64,000 nt of DNA, from NCBI GenBank assembly GCA_964537685.1, contig CAZICM010000030.1:1-64000 (forward strand). The letters run 5' to 3'. The DNA is from CAZICM01 sp964537685. Its GTDB lineage: Bacteria; Myxococcota_A; Polyangia; Polyangiales; Polyangiaceae. The position numbers and the translations under genes are program-made. The notes below the pieces were generated by a model. The model did no database searches and was not told the DNA's origin. It was given only the letters and a program-made list of their open reading frames with translations. Positions 1 to 8,154 of this stretch are shown here, piece after piece; within the stretch, counting starts at the first letter, position 1, and every line of letters begins with the position of its first letter.

Positions 1-1321
1 GATGCAGCCTCCAGGCTTGGTCTTCCCGCTCTTCCACAGGCATTTCATCCAGCAGGGCAAGGCCCTGGGCTTGGATGATCAGCTCTTCAAAGTCCTGTTC
101 ACTCAATCCCGTGATGGCCCTGCCCAAGCTTGGACCAAAGCCGGCCAAGGGCGCCCAGCCCAAGGCATATAAGGCAGGCACCAGAGCCTCGGCTTCTTTC
201 CGAAAGGCTTCCAGCGACAAAGAAAAAGACGCATCCAGCACCTGGCGCGCTCTATCCTCGGGAGCCACGGTGCTTAGATCCACGGGCTTCAATTGATAGC
301 GGCTTTCCCGCAGCGCGTTTAAAAAGCTATCGGCCGAACGCCCCGCCCGGATATGCCCGGCCGCCAAATGAATGGCCAGGGGCAGGCGCCCCAATTCCTG
401 GACCAAGCGATCGATGTCGGTATCCGAAGGCAAGCGTCTACAGCCCAAGAGCTCTTGCTTCACCTGCTCCCGGGCATCCGAAAGACTGAGCACATCGGGC
501 AAAATCCTCACCCATCCGCTGGTTCTATCCTCGCCTAGCCGGGTATAGCGCCCCGTGAGCAAAATCGCCGCGCCGGGAAGCGCGCCCACCAATTCGCCAA
601 TCATCAGCGCCAATTCAGCCGTATCCGCATTATCGATATGGAGCAGGATGTTTCGTTCTCGTAGCGCCTTAGCGACTTCATCCCGATGCTGTTCGGGCCG
701 CGCTCCCACCTGCAACGCTTGATTGAGCTCGGCCAAGCACATCGCCGCGCTTCGCTGATCGCCCACATTTAAAATCAGTTTATATCGTCCTCCCGGAAAG
801 CGCGCGTGATGCTGCTCGAAAAAATGCTCGCCGAGCCATGTCTTTCCCAATCCGCCTTGACCTACAATGGCCACCGGTTTGGGCAATCCCTGCCCGGGCA
901 ACAGCGCCTCGCGCAATTGCTGAAGTTCCTGTTTGCGGCCTACGAAAAAAGGCTTGGACCGAATGGGCCGGCGTATGTCCTGCGTCGCTTTGTCGCCGCC
1001 GCTTGCGCGTTCGGAGAGCCGGGCTTTTAATATTTCGAGATAGCGCTCAAAGACCTGAGCCCGGGGATCTTCGGGCGATAAGTGTTTAGCCGTCGCCAGC
1101 CAAATGGGCAACGGATGCTCATCGGCAGTATCCGAGCTCTTGGGGTATCGCGATAAATAATTTAAATCCTTCAAAAGCTGATCCGCTGGATGAGGACTCC
1201 GGGACATGCCTTGTGCAATGCGCACGTCGATACCGCTCATCAACGCATCACGCCGATCGCCCAACTGAAGGGCCAGGGCCGCGTCGTAAATCTCGTGCAA
1301 TTCCTGTGTGCCAAGCAGCAT
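1..1321 (-). CDS. EAD-NB-ARC (NLR-like) STAND NTPase, partial
   Basis: The gene runs off the left edge; 440 residues are visible. Residues 5-100 form a small helical domain whose pattern (ALMSGID, HPADQLLKDLNYL, PLPIWL then a C-terminal VFERYLEIL) fits what I recall of effector-associated domain 8 (EAD8), a death-like adaptor. An NB-ARC ATPase follows: FVGRKQEL at 127-133, Walker A GQGGLGKT at 154-161, Walker B ILLHIDNAD at 225-233, ILLTGR at 253-258 and the GxP motif GRLPLAI at 311-317. The missing C-terminus should hold the sensor repeats. Such proteins are signal-sensing switches in conflict or programmed-response systems that recruit an effector carrying a matching EAD. The ATG at 1319-1321 is preceded by AGGGGCGGGCG. 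NB-ARC assignment is firm; the EAD subtype is inferred from memory. Confidence 0.82.
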   Translation of the reverse strand, partial: MLLGTQELHEIYDAALALQLGDRRDALMSGIDVRIAQGMSRSPHPADQLLKDLNYLSRYPKSSDTADEHPLPIWLATAKHLSPEDPRAQVFERYLEILKARLSERASGGDKATQDIRRPIRSKPFFVGRKQELQQLREALLPGQGLPKPVAIVGQGGLGKTWLGEHFFEQHHARFPGGRYKLILNVGDQRSAAMCLAELNQALQVGARPEQHRDEVAKALRERNILLHIDNADTAELALMIGELVGALPGAAILLTGRYTRLGEDRTSGWVRILPDVLSLSDAREQVKQELLGCRRLPSDTDIDRLVQELGRLPLAIHLAAGHIRAGRSADSFLNALRESRYQLKPVDLSTVAPEDRARQVLDASFSLSLEAFRKEAEALVPALYALGWAPLAGFGPSLGRAITGLSEQDFEELIIQAQGLALLDEMPVEEREDQAWRLH

Positions 1322-1429
1322 CGCCCGCCCCTGTTCCCTAGGGAAGACGCGGCTATATCAAGGCGATACCCGGATGGCAATATCTATCTCGTCCTCTATG
1401 ATTCGGGACTCGCCTTCGTGTCTCCGCAC

Positions 1430-1463
1430 CTCGTGAGCCAACACGATTGACTTGGCTCACGAG
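1430..1463 (-). terminator. Strong hairpin after the repeat ORF
   Basis: A perfect 12-bp inverted repeat, CTCGTGAGCCAA at 1430-1441 and TTGGCTCACGAG at 1452-1463, encloses a 10-nt loop. It starts directly after the TAA of the minus-strand repeat ORF. No T-tract follows on the minus strand. On the plus strand TTATTTTT follows, so it could also stop transcription arriving from the left. It separates the repeat ORF from the NLR-like gene. Confidence 0.6.
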
Positions 1464-1742
1464 TTATTTTTCATCGTTCACCACGAGCCGCTCTTCGCGC
1501 ACGACCTTCTGTTCTTCGCTCACGTCCTTTTTTTCGTCGTTCGCCACGAGCCGCTCATCGCGCACGGCCTTCTGTTCTTGGCCCGCGTCCTTTTTTTCAT
1601 CGTTCGCCACGAGCCGCTCATCGCGCACGGCCTTCTGTTCTTCGTTCACCACCAGCCGCTCTTCGTTCACGGCCTTCTGTTCTTCGCTCACGACCTTTTT
1701 TTCGTCGTTCACCACCAGCCGCTCTTCACCCGCCAAGCCCAT
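1464..1742 (-). CDS. Small charged 21-residue-repeat protein
   Basis: The ORF encodes 92 residues. After MGLAGE it consists only of copies of a 21-residue unit of the type ERLVANDEKKD followed by QEQKAVRD, with one shortened 14-residue copy. It is rich in Glu, Lys, Arg and Asp and probably helical or coiled-coil. Its ATG lies one base after the TAG of the upstream nuclease-like lipoprotein gene (TTTTAGAATG), so it could be translated by coupling. A 12-bp hairpin follows its stop. I recognise no family. Both strands of this repeat are open, so it may instead be a non-coding minisatellite. Coding on the minus strand is favoured by the position, the ATG and the hydrophilic product. Confidence 0.45.
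   Translation of the reverse strand: MGLAGEERLVVNDEKKVVSEEQKAVNEERLVVNEEQKAVRDERLVANDEKKDAGQEQKAVRDERLVANDEKKDVSEEQKVVREERLVVNDEK
1467..1724 (-). repeat. 63-bp tandem repeat (minisatellite)
   Basis: About four diverged copies of a 63-bp unit lie head to tail, one shortened by 21 bp. Recurrent cores on the plus strand are CGCACGGCCTTCTGTTCTT and the TTTTTTCATCGTTCGCCAC type. All length changes are multiples of 21 bp, so the minus-strand frame is kept throughout. Confidence 0.8.
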
Positions 1743-1743
1743 T

Positions 1744-2715
1744 CTAAAACGCTAGCGTAATTTCCACAGGATAATGATCGCTCACCCGCCGCGCCGCATC
1801 CATCAACGTGGCATCACATGCTAGATACCCATCCATACATCCTTCGTTGAGAATGGGTGTCATGTCCCAGCCACCCGCTTCGGGCCTGTCAAAATAGAAA
1901 GGCGCCCCGCTGCCCACAACTTCGTTGTCCTTTAAGCTGGGGGAAAGCAGGATCCGATCATAGGTGTAGTCCGTGCTCAGTACGGTGGTGTCCCATGTGT
2001 CGGCGATTCCATGGTAAAAACCTTCGCCCAGCAGGCCAAAGCCGGCCCAGTCCCCGCTTTCATTAAAATAGCTCCCATCCGCATTCCAATCGCCAAGCAG
2101 AATCCTATCCGGGTCCACCGGGGCCATGGCTTTGGCTACATCGCCAAGCGCGTAAATCTCGCTCTTCGCTACATCAGGATCGGTGTGGACATTGCTTATC
2201 CAAAAATCTTCGCCTCCAAATTGAATGCGGGTCATATAGGGCTCCCGAACAAAGGTATCCATGGGATCAGCATAGAGCGCAGTATCGCGTAGGGATATCT
2301 TGGTGGTGTTATAGATTAAAACATATTGTTCCGCTTGTGTGCCGCCAACGCGGGGCGATACCACCATCGCGTAGCTATTGTCCGCCGCTTGGTTGATTTC
2401 ATCGAGATACTGGCGTATCACAGGACCGGTATTGGTATCGAGGTCGTCGGGGATATTGGTCAGCTCTTGAAGGAGGAGGGCATCATAGCGGAGGGCAATA
2501 TCCACCAGCACCTTCATGACGGCGGGTTTGCCGGCCTTGGAGGTCCCAAAGTTTTCGATATTAAAGCTGGCCAGCCGGAGATGGAAGCGGTCGAGAAGAT
2601 GGCCATTTGTATAGAAGGCAGGGGGCGCAGTTGTGTTGGTTTCCGGGTCGGCGCCGCAAGCGGCCGCCGAGAGGACAAAGAGGGCTGAAATCAAGCACTT
2701 TTGGATGCGGTTCAT
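1744..2715 (-). CDS. Endonuclease/exonuclease/phosphatase-family lipoprotein
   Basis: This 323-residue secreted protein has the DNase I-like fold. The signal peptide ends in the lipobox LSAAAC with Cys20, so the mature protein should be lipid-anchored. Family motifs are in order: FNIENFG at 51-57, LLLQEL around 81-85 (metal-binding Glu), NVHTDP at 175-180, GDWNAD at 208-213 and the C-terminal SDHYP around 312-316 with the catalytic Asp-His pair. Substrate could be DNA, RNA or a phosphoester; the sequence does not decide. A longer TTG-initiated reading starts at 2781, but the ATG at 2715 gives a clean signal peptide. The repeat ORF follows one base after the stop. Confidence 0.85.
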   Translation of the reverse strand: MNRIQKCLISALFVLSAAACGADPETNTTAPPAFYTNGHLLDRFHLRLASFNIENFGTSKAGKPAVMKVLVDIALRYDALLLQELTNIPDDLDTNTGPVIRQYLDEINQAADNSYAMVVSPRVGGTQAEQYVLIYNTTKISLRDTALYADPMDTFVREPYMTRIQFGGEDFWISNVHTDPDVAKSEIYALGDVAKAMAPVDPDRILLGDWNADGSYFNESGDWAGFGLLGEGFYHGIADTWDTTVLSTDYTYDRILLSPSLKDNEVVGSGAPFYFDRPEAGGWDMTPILNEGCMDGYLACDATLMDAARRVSDHYPVEITLAF

Positions 2716-2842
2716 GGTGTTTGGGGTATGCGGAATGGGGGGAGGCGCGGGGATGGTAGGTGAGAAGGGGGTGTTTGCCAAGAGAGGCCGAGCGCGTGTC
2801 TATTTCAGAGGTTTGGGCTAATTCTGCGAAGACCGAAGGTTT

Positions 2843-3871
2843 TTATCCGAGCTCTTCGATCCGCTCCGCCTTCAAGGCCCGCTTGATCAGTCCCTGCAAT
2901 TCCTCCGCGGGCAGCGTTTGAATCCGCGCTTCCAAAGCAGGGGGCACGGAACCAAAACGCTCTTGGATTACATCCATCAACGCTAGACGAGCCAGCTTTA
3001 GACCTTCCTCGCGGCCTTCTTGAAAGGCGGCCTTCTTGGCTTTCTCAACGTGCTTCGTCAGCACCTCATTGTTTTTCACCAAGAGCGCCCGGCTTATTTC
3101 CTTTTCCCCTTCCGCCATATCCAAAAGCGCTTTGACTTTTATGGGCCGGACCAGCGCTTGATCTTTGATTTTGTCCTTGGGATTGAGCTTGTCAAAGGCT
3201 TGGTTCTTCGGGTTCCATTCGCCAATCCAGCCTTCTTTCACGAAGATCGCAAAGATTCTCCGAACTCCGCGCTCCGATAAATCGCGTGCTCTATTTTCAA
3301 TGCTTTTATGGCTTTGGGTGTTTACCACTTCGAAGGCCAGTTCTTCCAAGTAACGATCGCCCGTGAGCGGATCGATACCTTTTTTTCGAATGGACGCATC
3401 GGCCGCGAAGTCATTGCCTTGACTGACGCGCGTCGCCAATTCAACCGAGCTCTGGTACTCCGGTTTTGAATGGGTATGAATCAGGCTCGCGATGTGCGCC
3501 TGTTCATCGGCGTGGGGCGGATCGCTCGGCTCCATCGCCATAAGCTTTCCGCGTACCACTTCTTCGCGGGCGCGCTCGGGCACTATCAAATGATCGCTTA
3601 CGCGCGGGAACGATTTCGGGGTTGGCTTTGGTTTGGATTGCACAGCGGGCATCGCAGAGGGACACGATACCGAAACGCCTTCCGTTCCGCTAGAGCCCAA
3701 TGCGTACATCCCGTAGGATTCTCTGTAGCCATCTCTCATGACGCTGTCACTATCACGATGAAAATGCGATCGCAAGATTTTTTTTACACCGCCGATCAAA
3801 TTGTCAGCGATTGAAGATATATAGAAATCAGCATGCTTTGCAATTCGTTCAATGCAACGAATCACACGCAT
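2843..3871 (-). CDS. Uma2-family (DUF820-type) nuclease-like protein
   Basis: The ORF encodes 342 residues. The middle (about 100-230) matches the Uma2/DUF820 putative restriction-endonuclease-fold family: an ERAREEVVRGKL entry segment, DFAADASIRKK with the metal-binding Asp, and LAFEVVNTQSH with the Glu in the second strand. The C-terminal 100 residues are a charged coil (EKAKKAAFQEGREEGLKLA) followed by a short helical tail, as in many large Uma2-like paralogues. The start is uncertain: the ATG at 3871 has no ribosome site, and ATG codons at 3739 or 3652 would remove an unconserved N-terminus. Function in vivo is not known for this family. Standalone monocistronic gene. Confidence 0.7.
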   Translation of the reverse strand: MRVIRCIERIAKHADFYISSIADNLIGGVKKILRSHFHRDSDSVMRDGYRESYGMYALGSSGTEGVSVSCPSAMPAVQSKPKPTPKSFPRVSDHLIVPERAREEVVRGKLMAMEPSDPPHADEQAHIASLIHTHSKPEYQSSVELATRVSQGNDFAADASIRKKGIDPLTGDRYLEELAFEVVNTQSHKSIENRARDLSERGVRRIFAIFVKEGWIGEWNPKNQAFDKLNPKDKIKDQALVRPIKVKALLDMAEGEKEISRALLVKNNEVLTKHVEKAKKAAFQEGREEGLKLARLALMDVIQERFGSVPPALEARIQTLPAEELQGLIKRALKAERIEELG

Positions 3872-3944
3872 TTTTTAAAGAACATGTCTATAATTTTATA
3901 GAATTGAACGGAAGGCCAAGTGGGAAGATCGGCTGTTCAATATA

Positions 3945-5297
3945 TCAAGGCGTAGGTCCGCACTGCGACGACGTCGCCGGCAATAACCAGTTAAATTGGG
4001 CCAGCTCGATCTTGGGGTAATACATCGCAAAGGCAAAACACATCTCGTCGCTGGTCTGTTCTCCAAATCCAACCGCTTTGTTGGTTGGATTCTCCCAGTA
4101 ACATCGGGTCGTCACCTTGTCCCCCTGTTTGAGCGGCACGTCGAGGCTGTCCCAGTATTGGCTGTCAAAATTCCACGGATCTCGCTCGGTCATCAACAGC
4201 GGGCTGCCCGATCCTCCAGGAAAAATATCCGTTCGGATGAATTTGCCCAGTTTGTGCATGTGGGGCATGGAGCCAATAATATGCGTATTGGGCTGAAGTA
4301 TACCCGCGGGAATGGTCAGGTTGCATGTGATGTCGGACTTGCCATTGGCGGGAATATTGACGTTCAGCGTGCCAAAGGCCAATATATCCGCGTCGTTGGG
4401 CCGGAGTTGCTCGGTCGTGCACAAGTCAAATCCAGAGCTGTCTTTCTGCCCCGAGAGCATGTTCAAGTTTGAATAATGCATCTGAACCACATAATGGCTG
4501 GAGCCTTCGATGGGAAGGCCAGCCGCCGGTGGAAATTCAAACGCCTCGCCCCCAGGCGCCCACACCGCCGCCAGCCGCCAGCCCGCGCCTCCACCGCCCG
4601 AACAAGGTGCAGGGACCGATGAAACCGCCGTGTCCGATTGATAGAGGAGCATGTGATGCACGATCGTCGCATTGTTGATGCGCGGTAAAATGCCGGTAAT
4701 ATGGCGTTTGGTCGGGAAGGCCAGCTCGACGCCGTAGCACATATACGAGTCGGTTACATTCTGGGGCATGTTGTAGGCGGCCGATGGCGCCAGCTCGACA
4801 TCAGGTGTGCATCCCACGGCACCGCCTCCCCCTTGTCCACCTCCACCCGTTCCCGTGCCTCCACAGTTCTCGTTCGAGGCGGGCGCGCCCTGCGCAATCC
4901 AATCATCAAGCACTTTTTGATCGGAAGCCGAAAGGATTGCATTGGGAGGGGGCGGCATGGGCGTTGTCGCGTCATGGATACGCTTGCCGACCAGCTCATA
5001 GATTTTGGACGCTGGATCGGATTTCGCCGAGGCCATCAGCGCATCATGCGTGGTCAGCGGCATCGGCGCCCCAAAGACAGGCGGCGCGCTATGGCACTTC
5101 ACACAGTTGTCGGCGAGAATCTTGGCGACATCACAAGGCAGACCGCCCGTGGATGCCGTTCCGCCCGAGCCATTGCCGCCCGAGCCATTGCCGCCCGAAC
5201 CGCTGCCTGTTGTTTCCGTATTGGTCGAGCTTCCGCCACCACACGCGGCCGCAGCCAAAACGCTTATAAAAGTTAACGAAGAAAAAATTCGGTGCTT
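3945..5297 (-). CDS. Cytochrome c-type / copper monooxygenase-like lipoprotein
   Basis: This 450-residue exported lipoprotein has its lipobox Cys at 20, followed by a Gly/Ser/Asn linker. Residues 55-145 form a small domain with one c-type haem motif, CVKCH at 66-70. Residues 165-440 resemble copper type II ascorbate-dependent (PHM-like) monooxygenases. Candidate ligands for the two coppers are visible: HH at 215-216, H269 and H275 (SSHYVVQMHYSN), H347 and H349 (HMHKLG) and M420 (SDEMC). It probably hydroxylates a substrate in the periplasm or at the outer membrane, with the haem domain passing electrons; this is inference. The ATG at 5297 has CAGGG upstream; a GTG at 5330 would bury the signal peptide. 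Confidence 0.82.
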   Translation of the reverse strand, partial: KHRIFSSLTFISVLAAAACGGGSSTNTETTGSGSGGNGSGGNGSGGTASTGGLPCDVAKILADNCVKCHSAPPVFGAPMPLTTHDALMASAKSDPASKIYELVGKRIHDATTPMPPPPNAILSASDQKVLDDWIAQGAPASNENCGGTGTGGGGQGGGGAVGCTPDVELAPSAAYNMPQNVTDSYMCYGVELAFPTKRHITGILPRINNATIVHHMLLYQSDTAVSSVPAPCSGGGGAGWRLAAVWAPGGEAFEFPPAAGLPIEGSSHYVVQMHYSNLNMLSGQKDSSGFDLCTTEQLRPNDADILAFGTLNVNIPANGKSDITCNLTIPAGILQPNTHIIGSMPHMHKLGKFIRTDIFPGGSGSPLLMTERDPWNFDSQYWDSLDVPLKQGDKVTTRCYWENPTNKAVGFGEQTSDEMCFAFAMYYPKIELAQFNWLLPATSSQCGPTP

Positions 5298-5362
5298 CAT
5301 AGCCCTGAGGCTACGTGTAAACGCGCTCACCTAACACCCACGCTCGAATGCGAAGGCCACGC

Positions 5363-6667
5363 CTATCGAAGGAAAAACCACAGCCAGCCCAAGAGCCCGC
5401 CGACGGCCGAGGCCGAGAAGGCCAAGGCGACGCGTTTGCCCAAAGGCTTGCCACCCAGCGTAAAGGCCATGCCGCCTTTTACGACTGTATTGCTAAAAAT
5501 TCCGATCAATATTGTCGTCACCGCGATATCGCTGCTCAAGCCTTTTTTCGCGAGGTTCGCCATGGATAGCGTTACGGCGTCCAAATCGGTCGATCCGGCA
5601 AGCAATCCGGTTAAATATGTTCCGCCGGCGCCGCCATAGGTCACGGCTGCCTTTGAAATAAATAAAACAAAGGCAAATAAAATGCCCAGCCCAACCGCCG
5701 TTCTCAATTCAAAGGGGTTGCTTACATCAATTTTCGATTCATGGTGCTGGGAAGGCGTTTCCTTCTTGGTTTCCCGGTAAATGACATAGCTCGCGCCCAC
5801 AGAGCAAAGCATCATCACGGACACGGGCACAGCCAGCAGCGCGAGCAAATCCATATTGATCACGGCCACCAGCACCAAAATACGGGCATACATCACGGTG
5901 GACGCCAAGACCACCGCCAAGGCACAGGCGGGAGCCAGTGCGGGCTCTTCTTTGGCGCGGCGGGAAAAACCCAGCGTAACCGCCGTGGATGAAGCCAATC
6001 CGCCGACCAATCCGGTAATACCCAAACCCCGCCCGGGCCCCAGCACCCGAATGGCGACATAGCCAATAAAGCTGACGCCCGCGATTAAAACAATCATCAA
6101 TCCGATTTTATATGGATTCAATACATCGAGCGGGCCCAGGTTTTTATCGGGCAAAAGCGGCAGGGCCACGACGGCAATCACCAAAAACTTCACGGTGGCC
6201 AGCACATCTTCCTGCGTGGCTTTCGCGGCAAAACGGCGGAGCGGCGATTTTACCGATAACAGCAGCGTGGTAATCACCGAAATGGCCAGCACCACGAAGA
6301 TTTTGCGCTCGATGGGCTTCACCAATCCTTCGCTCGCCGCGAATACACCGAGCAAAAAGGTTAGCGCCAGCGATGCCTCGGAAGACAGGCCATGATCGTT
6401 ATCCCGCGTGACATCCGAATAATAGGAAATGCCCACGTAAACGACGACGGCCAAAAAGGGAAGAACGACGATCCAAATGCCAAAATGCCTTGAAAGCAAG
6501 GCCGAAATGGCGCCCATCATCGCCACAATGGGAAAAGTCCGGGCCCCGCCCATAAAACTGCCGGGAGCCCTATCCTCGGCCACGGCGGATTGCTCCCGCT
6601 CGAGCCCGATTAAAAAGCCGGCAAATAGCGCCAAGCCAAACGATAGATAAGGTTCGTAAGCCTCCAT
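5363..6667 (-). CDS. MgtC/SapB-type membrane protein with DUF4010
   Basis: The 434-residue product is a multi-pass inner-membrane protein. The N-terminal 150 residues carry the MgtC/SapB pattern: ALFAGFLIGLEREQ, GARTFPIVAMMGA and a following hydrophobic pair. The rest is the DUF4010 region, with GITGLVGGLASSTAVTLGFSRRAKE and a late GGAGGTYLTGLLAGSTDLDAVTLSMA segment. MgtC proteins are linked to magnesium limitation and membrane potential; the role of the DUF4010 fusion is not established. The ATG at 6667 lies 4 bases after the stop of the FadL-like gene, so it is the last gene of a three-gene operon. A 26-residue longer reading would overlap that gene and is not preferred. Confidence 0.85.
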   Translation of the reverse strand: MEAYEPYLSFGLALFAGFLIGLEREQSAVAEDRAPGSFMGGARTFPIVAMMGAISALLSRHFGIWIVVLPFLAVVVYVGISYYSDVTRDNDHGLSSEASLALTFLLGVFAASEGLVKPIERKIFVVLAISVITTLLLSVKSPLRRFAAKATQEDVLATVKFLVIAVVALPLLPDKNLGPLDVLNPYKIGLMIVLIAGVSFIGYVAIRVLGPGRGLGITGLVGGLASSTAVTLGFSRRAKEEPALAPACALAVVLASTVMYARILVLVAVINMDLLALLAVPVSVMMLCSVGASYVIYRETKKETPSQHHESKIDVSNPFELRTAVGLGILFAFVLFISKAAVTYGGAGGTYLTGLLAGSTDLDAVTLSMANLAKKGLSSDIAVTTILIGIFSNTVVKGGMAFTLGGKPLGKRVALAFSASAVGGLLGWLWFFLR

Positions 6668-6671
6668 GGTT

Positions 6672-8141
6672 TTAAGGCTTTGCCGCGGCGGCGATAGGAT
6701 CGAAGGTATAGGCGGCGCCCAATCCGATAATCGCGGCGCCTCCATTGTAAATACCGCCGTTCACGACGGTGGGAAAAGCGGCCGGATTGGCTTGCACAGG
6801 GCTGACTTGCTGAATTTTGGCCTCGCGCGGATCGACCGTCACCTCGGGCATAATCACATAGGCGAAGACGGCATCCAATCGAATTGGCCCAATTTCCGCG
6901 CCGAAGCCGATGGATGGGGTTATTTTATTCGCATCCATGGTGAGCACCGATAAATATTCCTTGGGGACGGCACTGGAATCAAAATGAATGCCTGCCCTCG
7001 CATACATTTGTTTTCCCGCGGCGTTAAAGCCGTATTCTCCGCCCAGCCGCAGCGAAAACGAATTTTGAAATCCCCGGGCCAGCGCCACTTTGGGGATATA
7101 ATAGGTCTCGGGAAATGCCGCGATATTTTTTAATGCCACGCCGTCCGGATCGACTTCAATGGTATCGTGCATTCCCCATCCATCAAAACTGCCTGCAAAT
7201 TCGACGCGCAAGTTGTCGATTGGCCTGGCTTCGACGCCCAATTGAACGCTATAAGGCAATTCAAAATTGATATCGGCGTCTTCGCCTTCCTGGCGCGCGG
7301 TTTCAAAGACAGGCGATGCGGGCAGGCGGGTTTTAATCGTCGCGCCCGAACGCACGAAAATAGGCAATTGGAAGGATGCGCCGATCGTTACTTTGGGATG
7401 AACTTTGTAAATGGCGCCCAATTGGCCTGTCGGAGCGATAATCGGCCCGGCATTGAGCTCGGCGAGCACGTCATAATCGGGGTCTTCAGGCGCGCAGAAA
7501 AAGCGCTCGGGCACGCAGCCTGAAAATACAACCGTGCTTCTAAACACACCTGTTAAAATGCCCAGCGTCGCGCCCAGCCTTAAATTGGGGTTTGGCGCAT
7601 AGGCAGCGCCCACGCCCACCAGTGCCAGCGCCGAACCTTCCAGCGAAAGAAGCGAATAACGCTGAGGCGCGGGCTGGCCCGAAACCGTATCGGGATATTC
7701 CGTCAGCGCCGCGTAGGGCGCCCAAACCCCTGCCCCTAATGCCCATTCTGGATTGAGCCTATAGGTGCCCGCAATCGTTGGAATAGGCAAAAAGGGCGTC
7801 GATCCCGATACCGGCGCATAAGTCTGAACATCCTCCTTCCGGATTTCGCCCGTATTGGGATCGGTCTGCCGGAACAGCGATTGCCTCGTGTAATCGCTTG
7901 AAAAATGAACCCAAGAGCCATCGATTAAAAACTGCCCGCCCGCATCGAACAATCCGGCCGGATTGTAAGCAATGGCGCCCGGATCGTCCGCGCCCGCGAT
8001 AAATGCGCCGCCCCGCCCCAAAGGCCGCACACCCCGCTGGCTTAAATACAGTCCCGCCGCATGCGCGTCTGAACTGGAACACACCCAGCCGGCCGACGTA
8101 ATCATTACCATCGCCGACATCGCAAAAATCTTTGTTTTCAT
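6672..8141 (-). CDS. FadL/OmpP1/TodX-like outer-membrane transport protein
   Basis: This 489-residue beta-barrel protein has a signal peptide ending near SSDAHA-A. The mature N-terminus GLYLSQRGVRPLGRGGAFIAGADDPGAIAYNPAGL, written here in part, has the FadL-family hatch features: the alternating-glycine AFIAGADD segment and the NPAGL motif. Family members move long-chain fatty acids or other hydrophobic compounds across the outer membrane; the substrate here is unknown. It sits between a giant lipoprotein gene (stop 4 to 13 bases upstream, depending on the start) and the MgtC-like gene. I use the ATG at 8141, preceded by GAGGGAA; a GTG at 8150 is possible. Confidence 0.85.
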   Translation of the reverse strand: MKTKIFAMSAMVMITSAGWVCSSSDAHAAGLYLSQRGVRPLGRGGAFIAGADDPGAIAYNPAGLFDAGGQFLIDGSWVHFSSDYTRQSLFRQTDPNTGEIRKEDVQTYAPVSGSTPFLPIPTIAGTYRLNPEWALGAGVWAPYAALTEYPDTVSGQPAPQRYSLLSLEGSALALVGVGAAYAPNPNLRLGATLGILTGVFRSTVVFSGCVPERFFCAPEDPDYDVLAELNAGPIIAPTGQLGAIYKVHPKVTIGASFQLPIFVRSGATIKTRLPASPVFETARQEGEDADINFELPYSVQLGVEARPIDNLRVEFAGSFDGWGMHDTIEVDPDGVALKNIAAFPETYYIPKVALARGFQNSFSLRLGGEYGFNAAGKQMYARAGIHFDSSAVPKEYLSVLTMDANKITPSIGFGAEIGPIRLDAVFAYVIMPEVTVDPREAKIQQVSPVQANPAAFPTVVNGGIYNGGAAIIGLGAAYTFDPIAAAAKP

Positions 8142-8154
8142 TTCCCTCACCCGC

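Noticed and set aside
1447..1755. Plus-strand ORFs across the 63-bp repeat (Ser/Thr/Phe-rich and His/Phe/Leu-rich)
   Set aside because: Open frames arise from the repeat itself; the minus-strand frame is better placed after an operon gene and gives a hydrophilic product.
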